DNA of 64,000 bases from Anaspis maculata (taxonomy: Eukaryota; Arthropoda; Insecta; Coleoptera; Scraptiidae). This document shows positions 24,233 to 35,300 of the stretch, piece by piece. Within the stretch, counting starts at the first letter, position 1. Every line of letters begins with the position of its first letter. A model generated the notes under the pieces. That model did not search any database and had not been told where the DNA came from. It was given only the letters and a program-made list of their open reading frames with translations. The position numbers and the translations under genes are program-made. The stretch lies in contig OX421965.1 of the NCBI GenBank assembly GCA_949128115.1, positions 10,571,420-10,635,419 of the forward strand, in the 5' to 3' direction.

Positions 24233-26298
24233 TAGTACTAGCGGTACACAAATAAATCCTGCACTTTGTGATACAAACAAGAACTTCGGCATGATTGTTC
24301 CCAGAACAAAAATGAATAATTTGGCCCGCTGTTCTTTTTGATTACCCCCTGCTGGTCCGGGACTTAAGGGGTACAAGGGGGACATGATTTTTTTTGCTTC
24401 AAGCACTAAACACTGCTATCGATTCATGTTTGATGTAATTTCTGAATAACTAGAATCTGCTGATCACGATGTCGCCACTGTCAGAATGATGCGCCTGTCG
24501 AAAGACAACGTAGAGCTGTCAATTTTACGATGGGGGCTTCCCGAATTAATACATTTTTGGTCATCGAAGGGGATGTGTGGGGTATCATTTCTGACATAAT
24601 CGAGGTCTGCGAACCCATTTCTTTTTGTAAAAATGTGATTGATTTGAAACTGTGGAAAATATGGGGGGTCAAAATTATTATTATCGATTATCAAACATTT
24701 ACGATTCGCATTGAAGTGAGTTTTGTTGCACTTTTCATTAGGCTGGGTCAACGAATTATTATGCAGTCATTGCTGAAGCGCTGCGTTCTCCAGAAGTCGA
24801 CTTATGACGAATAATTTCGATTTGAAATAATTCTTGAAACTGGCTATATGGACCGTTGAGGAAAGTGTGGAGTATAATTTCGGCCGCCTCCAAAGTCATC
24901 TAACTTACTTATTTGTATAAAAATAAAATTCTGTCAATATTAAGGGGGCTCATGAAATATAGATTTTTCGCTTTTTTTCACGCAAGCACTCGTTTGAATC
25001 CTTGAAGAAATATATTTCAGCATAAATTGATGACGCCGATGCGATGCTGTCATCGCTAAAGCGATACGTCAACCAGAAGCCGAGTGGGGGCTGTAACTCT
25101 TTGTACTTGGGGTGCGCGTCTTGAATTAGGTTAGATTGGTCTTGAAATATGATGTGTTGGGCATCATTTCTAATGTTTTTTTTTTGTCGCTGATTCCATT
25201 TCTCAATGCAAAATTTTGATTGGGTTAGAATTCGGAGAGAAGGGGGATATCTACTATATCTGTCCATGTACTAAGGACAGCTACAACTTTGCTTGTGAGT
25301 CAATCAAAATTTTGCATTGAGAAATGAAATCAGCGACCCAAAAAACATTAGAAATGATGCCCAACACATCATATTTCAAGACCAAACTAACCTAATTCAA
25401 GACGCGCACCCCTAGTACAAAGAGTGACAGCCCCCACTCGGCTTCTGGTTGACGTATCGCTTCAGTGATGACAGCATCGCATCGGCGTCATTATTTTATG
25501 CTGAAATGTATTTTTTTAAGGTTCAAGGCGAGTGCTTGTGGACCAGAGAGTACAAAATCCCTATTTCATGAGCCCCCTTAATATTGACAGAATTTCATTT
25601 TTATGCAAAAAAGTAGACTCTCTGAGTCTAAAGGCGGTCGAAATTATATTCCACTCTTCTTTGAATGGCCACTGCAGCGACTTTCAAGAAGATTTCCAAT
25701 TCGAATAAATCCGTCATAACTCGACTTCTAGCGAACGCAGCGCCTCGACAATGGCGGTATTGTGACTTGCTAGCACAGCCTAATCAAAAGTGCAACAAAA
25801 GTGGAGTCAATGCGAATCGTAAATGTTTGAAAATCAATGATCATAATTTTGACCCAACATATTTTCCACAGTTTCAAACCAATTTCATTTTTACTGAACG
25901 AAATGAGTTCGCAGACCTCGAATATGTCAGAAATGATACCCTACACATCCCCTTCGATGACCAAAATTTATTAATTCAAGAAGCCCCCATCTTAAAATTG
26001 ACAGCTCTACATTATCTCCCGACAGGCGCATCATTCTGACAGTGGCGACATCGTGATCAGCAGGCTCTAGTTGTCCAGAAATAACATCAAAAATGATCCA
26101 ATAGCAGTGTTTAGTACTTGCAGCAAAAAATAGTCATGTACCCCTTGTACCCCCCAAATCCCGGACCATCAGGGGGTAATCGAAAAGAACAGCGGGTCAA
26201 ATTATTCATTTTGGATCTAGCAACAATTGTGCCGAAGTTCTTGTTTGTATCACAAAATGCAGGATTGTACCAGATTATGTTGTGAACCGCTAGTACTA
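24233..26298. mobile_element. Foldback A: 2.07-kb palindrome, TAGTACTAGCGGT ends
   Basis: Starts TAGTACTAGCGGTAC and ends with its complement ACCGCTAGTACTA at 26298. GAG stands directly on each side (24230-24232 and 26299-26301), a 3-bp target duplication. The arms of about 1 kb match nearly end to end and meet near 25260. Frames such as 24464-24751 (-), 24530-24814 (+), 24950-25267 (-) and 25665-26039 (+) are mirror images of each other from the two arms, not genes. The ends are shared with foldback B at 47720. Confidence 0.85.
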
Positions 26299-26301
26299 GA
26301 G

Positions 26302-27002
26302 GAGTGTTTCAAAGGAAAGAGTGTGCCAATACTTCGTATTAAACAAGTGTAATATACTATTTTATCTGCTTAACTCTTATAATCGCCCAGAAATTGTAAA
26401 TTCTGGCTGCTAAAAATAGATACGTTTGACAGGTGACACCTCCGCACTGACGCTCGCCTACCTTCTGTTCAAAATAAACTGTTGCTTTTGGTTGAAAAGC
26501 AGTTTGGAAATATTTTTCATTGAAGCACCGCTTTCGGTGTAATAATGAGTCCATTAGTAACGCAAAGTAGATGATAGTATATTATTCAACAAGCGGGTAA
26601 TGATTGCTTCTCACTCATAAGTCATAAGGATGCAGTTTGCCGACACGAGCCTTGGCGAGTGTCGTAAAGCATCCGATTGAGTGATAGCCCATACCCGCGA
26701 GAAGAGTACTATGCTTTATCCCAGTCTTATTGGAGAAGGCAGGCATGTATGCGCATGATAATGCGTTCATTATTCAATAGGATTGGATAAAAGTTCATTA
26801 TTTTTCACAATTCCCATTCTTAAACTGAAATTTTGAACTGATCAAAATTTGAACAGAATCCTCCAAACCCGATTGCCCTTCGAATTCGGGACGAATTTCA
26901 ATATTCCGTGTTTTTATACTTTTCAATCCAACTGATACAAAACTCTTACGTAATCCTCCTTTGCGATGCCTTTTCTGGACTTACGTCGGGGCTCCACCAA
27001 AC
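26302..27002. other. Rest of the split direct repeat, then no gene
   Basis: The first part continues the 230-bp repeat broken by foldback A. The rest has no supported gene apart from the hairpin listed at 26594. Confidence 0.35.
26594..26697. other. 104-nt multi-helix hairpin
   Basis: Nested complementary segments stack in order: CGGGTA with TACCCG, TCACTCA with TTGAGTGA, GGATGC with GCATCC, and CGACAC with GTGTCG, closing on GCCTTGGC. The loops between helices are nearly symmetrical. It looks like a structured RNA or a cruciform-forming element. I recognise no known family. Confidence 0.45.
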
Positions 27003-27233
27003 TTTTCAGCCAAGGCCATACGCCGACGGTAGAGATCTGATTCCTGCACTTCTATCCAGTTCTTCCTCTTTTCAGCCAAGGCCATACGCCGACGCTAGAG
27101 ATGTGATTCTTACACCTTCATCCAGTTCCTCCTCTTTTCAGTCAAGGCCATTCGCTGACGCTGGGGACTACTTCCCTCACTTTCATCCAGCCATCCCACT
27201 TTTAGCCAAGGCCATCTGCCGACGCTAGAAAAA
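27003..27233 (+). repeat. 66-bp tandem repeat, about 3.5 copies, open reading frame
   Basis: The anchor CAAGGCCAT recurs at 27011, 27077, 27143 and 27207, so the first units are 66 bp and keep phase. The frame 26908-27228 therefore reads a 22-residue repeat (FQPRPYADARD plus a Ser-rich tail). The phase is lost in the last copy. It may be part of a repeat protein gene or simply a minisatellite with a period divisible by three. Confidence 0.7.
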
Positions 27234-27703
27234 TGACTTCTCTGCACTCGTGCTCAGCGAAAATTGTCAAATTGACCCTTGAGGATAAAATAACCGGGAC
27301 AAAGCATAATGACAATTCCAACAAGAGTTTTATCTTCGTCGTGTTTTCATCGCTCCTTTTGTAGTGTCGACAATTTCCAGTGGCCTGCATATCTTCCAGG
27401 ATTTTTCTTTCATTTGACGCAATCCGTAAATGACAAAGCCAAGTTCCGATAAATCTGCCGTAACCGACCATCAATCAGGCTTTTCAATTGGAATGAAACG
27501 GAAGAAGTTCTTGGCCTGCACTCGCGCTGGCAGCAATTTTTGATGGCTAATAGAATTGATGAACAAAAACGGATGACGAACGGAAATTTAACTGGGATGA
27601 AAATTTCGAAATTTCCCCATTATTGTTTCCGAGTTGATCTGACCTGGGGCCTAATGGCTCGACCGGGAATGGCACCGCATCCGAACTTGGTGCTCTCCAA
27701 CTG

Positions 27704-27726
27704 CCACCACCACCACCACCACCACC
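27704..27726. repeat. (CCA)n microsatellite
   Basis: Seven to eight CCA triplets in an otherwise GC-rich segment. Confidence 0.9.
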
Positions 27727-28114
27727 GCTCTGCCGCTGCTGCTGCTGTTGTTGCCTGTCCTGAGGCGGCGAGCGGCGATATCGGACCCCAGACACGAACT
27801 CGCGCTAAAGTGGTCCCGCCATCCCGTTCCGCCGCCCCCGGCCAAGAATTAAACGCTTCCCCGCGGTTCTCCTCGATTGCCCCGGCCCCGGCAGCTGCAA
27901 TCATACACCAATAAAATATACACACCTTCGTTCACATCATGATGATCCGCTTCCGGCGCCGAGGACTCGTGGACCCACCCTCATCATCGTTAAATATTTT
28001 TGTACGGAGAAAAACCTCCGTTTGCTCTGCAGCGACAATCGATTCGCATGTATGCTGTTGCACATTCTGCAGAAACGCGGGTTAATATTATCGGAAGTTC
28101 CTGGTACCTATGCG

Positions 28115-28142
28115 GCTGCTGCTGCTGCTGCTGCTGCTGCTG
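28115..28142. repeat. (CTG)n microsatellite
   Basis: Nine uninterrupted GCT/CTG triplets. Confidence 0.9.
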
Positions 28143-28637
28143 TGGCGACGGAAACAATGCCACACAAAGACTTTCCGGCCACATAAACCGAAATTATCAC
28201 CGATAAATACGAGCGTGGCTCTGTGGGCGTGCTTTTGTCTTCGTAACGAGCTTTGCTGGGGGAATACTAAGCGATTCTCATGTGCATAGGTTGAGAAAAA
28301 TATTGAAACTGCACTCTGCAAGGGTGGGGCGGTCATCAGTTTGAACTTCTCACTTTCGAAAGTTTTTGAGTCTAACAACTCGGAAGCTTGCTTGAATTTC
28401 CGTCGACAAAACAGAAGTGAGTGTTATAGTGAGAAGTTACAGCATTGCCGCCCAGGTCACCTTCGCCAAATTTACCCTAGCGGTCCCTTGGAGAACTAAA
28501 TCAATGCACGACCTTTACCTTGCCAATGTCATCCCGACCTTTGCACCGCCATAAGGGATATCATTTTTGCTGAAAAGCAAGCAGTCACAGAGCAAGAGGC
28601 TGAGGTAGTGACCTGGAGGGATTTACCTACTATGTTA

Positions 28638-29209
28638 GCCCGACAGCCCTAAATCATGACATCCCAAAATCCCGACGGATTGAATCCCGACACCCCAGTC
28701 CCGACAGACCCAAATTATAATAATTAATAATTGACAGAAAATGTAAGGGACTCAGCAGAGTCACAAATTATACTGAAATCACAATAAGGGGGGAAACATA
28801 AAATGATATAAGGGGGCTAACTGGAATTCTGAGAGCCATGTAACACATTCGGGCTCCAAAATACACTTGAGGACACTTGGACTTGTGAAATTTAGCGTGT
28901 CGTGCTCTTGGTGTGTGAAAATTTGAGCTGACGGGATTCAAAGAGTGTCGGGATTATACGAGGTGTCAGGATTCAAATTCTTGGAATTTAAACTGTCGAG
29001 ATTTTGAGGCTGTCGGGATCATGAGGTGTCGCGATAAAGACTGTTGGGATTATGGGCTGTCGGAATAAGGGATTTCAGGAAAAAGGCTGTCGGGATTCAG
29101 GCTGTTCGGCAGATGTCGAGCTTTCGAGCTTGTCAGGATTTGAAGTCTGTCGGGCTGAGGGTGTGTTTGGATTTAGTGGTGTCGGGATTTCGAGCGGCAC
29201 CCGACCTAG
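28638..29209. repeat. Two-armed degenerate minisatellite (GGCTGTCGGGATT-type)
   Basis: Imperfect 16-20-bp units of TGTCGGGATT run in plus orientation at 28927-29209. Units of the complement (AATCCCGACA, TCCCGACAGACC) fill 28638-28711. About 215 bp of non-repeat sequence lies between. The unequal arms suggest a foldback whose arms are tandem repeats. Frames 29044-29235 and 29052-29309 are shadows. Confidence 0.7.
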
Positions 29210-30693
29210 AGAGAGGGTGTCATGTAATGATTTGAGCCCACTTCATATGCAGCACTCAAATTCAAACTCAAACTTTCACGTCGATTTGCAGCCTTTACCT
29301 GAGGTCTGAGCTCGAAACAAATCCATGGCTAATGGAGGACGAAAATGGGAGTGAAGACTTTTCCCGCATTTGGCCAAGACTTGCAGCTCAGTGGTGATAT
29401 AAATCGAAATAACAATTCAACGTTTTGACGTTTTGAAAGCATGCAACTTTGTGTCGGTCGCATGTCGGACTTGGAAATCAGCTCTCAGTCTTCTTTGAGC
29501 TGCTTTCTTCAATCATGTGCAGTTTCTGGTTCCATCGATAGTTTTTTTAACTCCTAATTCGCTATTTTCCTTCTTTCTACCGCCGCGTTACCCATATGTT
29601 GTATTTACCTCTTTTTATTTCAATTCCGTCCAGCCCCCTGCAAATTTTTTTGCTTTCTCGATATTGTGGCTCTTCTTCTTGCTGGGACTAGCGCGGTTTC
29701 GTCCTCTTCGTGTTTTAAATTCTTGTCTTCTGTGGGACTGTGACTGAGACAGCTGGTCGTCACCCACTAAATTACGTTTAGTTGAGAACTTATATAACTT
29801 ACTTATTACCAACATCAACGCTTGAGATTGAACTCCACATTGGTGCTAAGGGGGAAGGAGGGAGATCGTCTGAAAGCTCCACATTATACCAATTTCTGTA
29901 GAAAGTTTTAAACTTCGCTGCGATCTTTTTGCAGGCAAGTAGGAATCTCTTTTTCGTATTATGATTATGAATTAATCAGTTTCAAAATTCAAGCGATGAT
30001 TACTTTGGTTTTATATTTACTCGTATAATCTCAACAGGTTTTACACCGCGCTTAAATATTAACGAGCTGCACTTTAATCCCCACCCTGTCAGTTTTCCAT
30101 TACGTTGCCCCGCGCCAGCACACCTTTCTAATCAAAACAAATTAATAATTAAACCTGGCAGGCTTCACAGAGGTCCGGCGAAAATATTAATGATCCGTTC
30201 TAGCCCCCGCGCGCTAATCCTTCGAAATCCGGGATGCAGAGTTAGTCCATACGCCGGGGCATCAGGGCTTAATCTTCAATTATAGCGGCCTGGTATTACC
30301 GTGCGCATGAACATGCGGGCTATTGTTTCCAGTCTGGAACTCTGTCGGGATAATAATTGAATTTAAAAAAAAAACGGATCTATTTGATAGAGCTCAAAGG
30401 GATGACAAAAAAAATCCGACAGAGTAAAAATAGTTCTAATAACACACAAATTTCTCGTCCCGAATTCCTGGTATGCACCCCTCATTTTTGGGCCGTCGCC
30501 CGTAAGTAGCATAATCAATATTTATGAGTCGAGGGAACAAGGCAAAGGGTTAATATCAAAGGGCCAATGCCCAGGGGCGAAATACCCACAAACTTGTTAC
30601 CGTAATTGAGTTTTTCAACTTTTTTTTGCGCGCGCGGCGCGGGCATTATTTATTTCCCGGTGTTTAACTGCCGTTAAGGGACGAGTTAATATA
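29210..30693. other. No gene recognised; TE-poor at 29900-30690
   Basis: The frame 29517-29747 overlaps a reverse frame and has no domain. From about 30040 the DNA is less AT-rich, with AATTAATAATTAA, AATATTAATGATC and TAATAATTGAA motifs, suggestive of homeodomain-type sites but unproven. Confidence 0.35.
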
Positions 30694-30966
30694 CAGGGCG
30701 TCCCGACTGTAAACACCTCTTAATCAAAAAACTGGCTTGACGTCGATTTCAGCCAGCACATTACTTGCCAGTTTGTCCACAAAAGCAGCATGCTCACACG
30801 TGAATTGTAGCGTAAACTTTGCTTGTTCGAATCGTATGTCTTTTATGCTATCACTTTCAAGTAGGAGCCTAATCGGTCAACTGGCGTAGGAGTTATGGCT
30901 AAAAAAAAAAAAACACTTTCGAAATTCAACTTTGACGGCCTATATCTAGGAGCATATTAATGTTGC
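30694..30966. mobile_element. Single end of a TA-flanked CAGGGCGTCCCGACTG element
   Basis: TA followed by CAGGGCGTCCCGACTGTAAA resembles the ends of the Tc1/mariner-like palindromes here. Its inverted partner is missing and the sequence runs into a LINE scrap near 30975. Confidence 0.45.
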
Positions 30967-30979
30967 AAATTCAAGAAAC

Positions 30980-31626
30980 TTGGCTTCACTACTGTTCCTT
31001 CTCTTGATTGACGACATAGTTCTAAATTTGAAGAGTGAGGCTCTACTGTTCGCTGATGGCGACAGATTGAACACCGATAATCTCCGACGTTGCACTGAGA
31101 TAAAGGGCCTGGGAGTGTGGTTTGACTCCACTCTGTCATTCGTGAGATATATAAATTCGATCGCCGCCCCTGCGTCCAGATCTGTGGGATTCATCTATCG
31201 AAATTGCCGGAAGTTTCCTGGTACCTCGGCACTCAGTACCTTGTATCGGACCATGGTCAGGTCTAAACTCGAGTACGGGTCTGCTGTTTGGTCTCCTATA
31301 ATTACGATAAACATATCAATCAACTGGAGTCCGTCCAAATGCGATACCTCAAATTTCTAAACCACCACGTCAGATGTGTTTATCCAGAGAGGGGCTTTCC
31401 TCACGACCAGCTACTGGGAATGTTCGGCTACAGTCCTGTGGCAAAGCGTCAGGATGTCTCCAGTGCCATGCTTGTCTGTAGCCTTTGCAACAACCATTTC
31501 GATGCTCCAGCGCTCTTGGCAGGTCTGATGTTTCGTGTGCCCCGTCTGGAGGCGCGACGTGCGGTTCCATTCCATGTCCCAGTTGCCAGAACCAATGTGC
31601 TCTACGCTACGCCTCACCAATACATA
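30980..31626 (+). pseudogene. Jockey-like LINE reverse transcriptase scrap (LINE B)
   Basis: The translation begins within reverse transcriptase: LLIDDIVLN and then LLFADG, where the catalytic FADD has become FADG. A deletion removes the next part, and the frame resumes at GLGVWFDSTLSF and RSKLEYGSAVWSP. A frameshift near 31300 leads to QLESVQMRYLKFL and LMFRVPRLEARR. This order matches the C-terminal half of Jockey-type non-LTR retrotransposon proteins. The protein would copy element RNA into DNA at a nick; this copy cannot. A 229-bp MITE follows directly. Confidence 0.85.
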
Positions 31627-31855
31627 GGCCCGTATTCATAGTCGGATCTTATATATAAGGTGGTCTTAAGACCATGTTTATTCAGACACAGGCTTGAACC
31701 AAGATGGTTTTATACATACAGTTATCATCTTGTGAATATTTTATAGCATAATCAAATACCCCTACATCTTCTCAAGGTTATGTTCGGGAGAAATCAGCGT
31801 ATCAAAATTGAATAAGGTCGTCTTAAGACATAAGGTCTGACTATGAATACGGGCC
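31627..31855. mobile_element. 229-bp MITE, GGCCCGTATTCATAGTC ends
   Basis: GGCCCGTATTCATAGTC at 31627 is repeated inverted, ending at 31855, and the subterminal segments (GGTCTTAAGACC-like) also match. The target duplication is unclear (ATA or TA left, TTA right), so a superfamily cannot be fixed. It lies at the downstream edge of the LINE B scrap. Confidence 0.8.
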
Positions 31856-34376
31856 TTAGAGGTTGTCGAATAAATCACAAGATGACGACCAGAGAGATTG
31901 CAGCCCAGCCAGACGTCCATGGCTGGGGTAAATCTGAATTCGGAAATTCACTGAAAACCTTTTGTCTCTGTGTTGACTTATTATGGTGCTCTTCTCATGT
32001 TTATCTCATTATCTCTTTTGACAACACCGACATCTCGCTGACAGGATCGAGTGCACAAAATGACGTCATCAACGTCAGGTCAGTGATCCTTAAAATGTAT
32101 ACCAAATGACTAACTATATCGTACTCTATATCTAACCAAGGGCATTGCTTACATGTTAGCTGAAGCGTAAGCTTCGCCTGTTATCATTTGACGGGGCGAA
32201 AATAACAGGACGGTGATTTTGACGAGCCCTCGGGGGTCAATCGTCCATCACCTCTCCAGAAAAACGGGGACACGGCACGATGATAAATTATTGAATAACC
32301 GTTCTGCTGATGAATTTTTAATGCGGTGCTTTTTGTTTTGTGCGGATCGCGACGTTATTAAATTTGGACGATACACGGCCGTCTCCCGCCGGGCAAATTG
32401 GTTGTGAAGTGGGTGCGAATAAGGAGGAAAGAGGAGCCGATACTAATGCCACACGGCCGATCGGTCGAGCGAAAGACATATAAGAGGGTGTATAAATACT
32501 GCCGTGGAGAGGCTAATAAAGAACCGGCGGTCCAGATACACGAAGCGCGCTCTTTCAAATTGCAAAAGAAAAGGACGGAGCTTTCATATTGTCGTTTCTC
32601 ATCTTGGAGCTGTTTGATTTTGCGATTCTCTGAGCAATTTTGTGTCTTTATACCGGCGACCTGGGGGTCTTTGCTGCTGACGTTTTTATTGACGCACACA
32701 ATACTGCAACAAACAATAATACTCAGCAGGAAAGCCCGCTGTGGTCTGCAGTCAAGCAACGAACTCCAATCAAAAGATTAACTTGAAGAACTTCTCTGAA
32801 AAACATGAACATTTACTCATAATTCAAAACAAGCTTGCGATTCGTTATAATTGATTGATACTACGCGTACAACCCGGTCGACACTCGGATGCACTTTCAT
32901 AATCTTCAAAAACCGCTCGAGTTTCAATTGCCAACCAGGAACGATTTCTATTCATGCCAAAAGCTTGTAAATAATGCGCCCAGGTGCCACTAACTTAGTG
33001 GTTCCGTGCCCAGAACTCATTTGTCTCAGCATTGAAGTGCTTCGACCTTGACCTGTGCAATTCCAGCTTACCCAACTGCCATTCAGATGCCATATTATTT
33101 CCCATTTTATTCCGAAAGCTTTTTCTGTTCCTGTCCACTAGAGTTACGGAAAAATCGCACTAATGCACATTGTATTTTTGTGATGTGCATATTATATGGG
33201 TACGATCTCCACCAAAAAGAATTATAATGATGGAAATGCATCGCATGGACGAAATCCTCTAAAGCACACGTTTAAAAAAAAACAAACACTAATGGACGTA
33301 CCTACAGTACAATGCCGCTCGAAAAAAAAAAAACAGCCGCTGGATCGACTGATGGATATTTTGAATATTTGAAAAGGGAATTTCAGTTCCTACCTAGGCA
33401 ATACCTGTTTTGAATATTGCTGCAATATTGAAAGTTAACAGTACTGTACGGATGAGCTTTCATGTTGTAATAAAGCACATACTTATTGGCGGTTGAGTTT
33501 ACTGCAGAGCAAGTTGCTAATTAGAACAGTCGGTTCATTATTATTTAATTACGGACGAACCGAGCACTTTCCAAAAAGGAGTTTTAACGCCAAACGTCCT
33601 TTCTTCTCGAGTGGTGGTAGCACAAACACACACAGGCATACAAGTTACAAACTTTACCAAAGAGATCAAACTAATTACCAAGTTGCGCGATGAAGTTGCA
33701 GCCGCACGTTTTCTGAGAAATTTTTATTAGCACTCAATCGAAAGTTTGCTTCGTTCAATTAATAGCTCCGTGTCCAAAGACTGAGATACTTTCCGTCCAC
33801 GTATAATTATTATTGAATGAAAAAATGGATGAAAGATCCAATGTTCAGACCGATATCGACTCGACACTCGACTCGACATGATGATCATACATCTGCTGAA
33901 TCGATCGAATTTCGGGTATAATCGGGAGCCCTCACTGATTGGCTTAGCCGTGTCCGAATTTAGTGTCAAGTGGGTGGAGAAGGTTCAAACGATTGAACTT
34001 GGGAGCTGTGTGAGTTTATTTTGTCATCTAAGGTACACAATAGGCCAAGTAGGCCCTGGGCTTGACTCATCACACTTCTCAATTGTTTCATATCATGGCA
34101 TGCACCGTATCTTTCGTTCTTCTGATACCATGCTCTGCCTGCATCCTCCAACACGAAGTTCGTCCTCACATCTTGCTTTCCATCGTCCTTCTTTTGCTTC
34201 CATTTTTCCTCCCACTCCATCAGCCTCTGGGGCGCTCTATTCTCATCCATCCTCAAGATAATGAATGGCCTTCAAACGTCTAGCCTCCGCTCCTCCGCAA
34301 TTCCCACAATTCTCGGTTCTTGAAATAGATTAGTTTCAGCTCTGTATCAGTTCCATCAGTTGCGACTTTTCCCACG
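31856..34376. other. No gene recognised
   Basis: The longest frames, 32358-32759 (-) and 32398-32781 (+), cover the same DNA in opposite directions and match nothing known. Frames at 33878-34261 (+) and 33966-34256 (-) do the same. A TATAAATA-like sequence occurs at about 32490 but no transcript can be inferred. Confidence 0.35.
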
Positions 34377-35118
34377 AATGGGGCCTTGCACTGCCATTTT
34401 TACACACCGAGGGCGCCACAACCGTTGGGGGCAAATTCGACAATTTTGACGGTGTTGACGCTTCAGCGACCGACGTCCGTCATTTTATGTCTTGATTTAA
34501 AATTTGGATAACTTCTGTTTCTTGCCTGACGTTTCAAGTGACTGTCGATGTCAGTTACTGGTCAAACTACTCAAACTCCCGTGTTTTTCCTGTCGTTAGG
34601 GCCGCTTCATCGAATTAGGCGCCCCATACAGTAGTGGCGACCTCACGTTGAGTTTTTCAATTGCAAGCAGGCCCCCCCATTACGGAACGAATTTCTCCAG
34701 AAACAATGGGACCTCACACTGCCACTTTCACACACCGAGGACGCCACAACCGTTGGGGGCAAATTCGACAATTTTGACGGCGTTGACGTTTCAACGACCC
34801 GCGTCCGTCATTTCATGTTTGATTTGAAATTTGGATAACCTCTGTTTCGTGACTGACTGATAGTTACGGATCAAACCGAGGGCCAAAGAAGCTCGTGGGG
34901 TCAAACTACTCAAACTCCCGTGTTTTCTCGTCGTTTGGGCCACTTCATCGAAGTAGGCGCCTTATAACGGGTGTTTTATTTAAATCTGGCATCCAAGTAT
35001 ATGCTGTGGTCCAGCCGAAAAGATCCTCATTCGGCCGGAGCACAGCATGCTTGACGCCAGATTTGAAAAAACACCCCTCACAGTAGTGGCGACCTCACAT
35101 TGAGTTCTTCAATTGCAA
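34377..35118 (+). repeat. Tandem duplication of a ~300-bp unit, second copy with an insert
   Basis: Unit 1 (34377-34669) and unit 2 (34705-35118) align along their length. Shared segments include CACAACCGTTGGGGGCAAAT and CAAACTACTCAAACTCCCGT. Unit 2 is longer because of a 108-bp palindrome at 34969-35076 and a small extra segment near 34860. Confidence 0.85.
34969..35076. mobile_element. 108-bp palindromic MITE inside the tandem duplication
   Basis: Ends GGGTGTTTT and AAAACACCC bracket arms that match almost throughout (AAATCTGGC with GCCAGATTT, GCTGTG with CACAGC). Unit 1 of the surrounding duplication gives the empty site (GCGCCCCATACAGTAG), so the insertion is visible directly. Confidence 0.75.
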
Positions 35119-35124
35119 GGTCCC

Positions 35125-35300
35125 ATTCGCCTGAAATATTTTCCGGGTACAATTTTCCTCGGAAAGAATTTGCCCTTCGAGATTCTTTCCTTTGGAATAA
35201 TTCCTCTAGGATTTATTTCGCTGGAATGAATTTCACGGGGAATCTCCCTTGGAATAAATTCCCCCTGGAATGAATTTCGCCCAGAATATTTTCAGTAATA
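35125..35300 (+). repeat. Degenerate minisatellite (GGAATAAATTTCNCCT-type)
   Basis: Roughly ten imperfect units of 16-20 bp, such as TGGAATGAATTTCGCCC and TTGGAATAAATTCCCCC. Same style as the arrays at 21940 and 28638 but a different unit. Confidence 0.7.

Larger units (their letters stand above)
27234..28635. other. GC-richer island with trinucleotide runs, no gene recognised
   Basis: The stretch 27640-28260 is rich in G and C and has two microsatellites: (CCA)n at 27704-27726 and (CTG)n at 28115-28142. Frames on both strands (27540-27914, 27620-27925, 28088-28378) read homopolymers through these runs and overlap. It could be a 5' UTR or regulatory DNA of an unseen gene. Confidence 0.35.

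Noticed and set aside
25665..26039. 124-codon frame
   Set aside because: It is the mirror image of frames in the other arm of foldback A, which arise from the palindrome.
32398..32781. Opposed 127- and 133-codon frames
   Set aside because: They mirror each other on the two strands, no family is recognisable, and both cannot be real.
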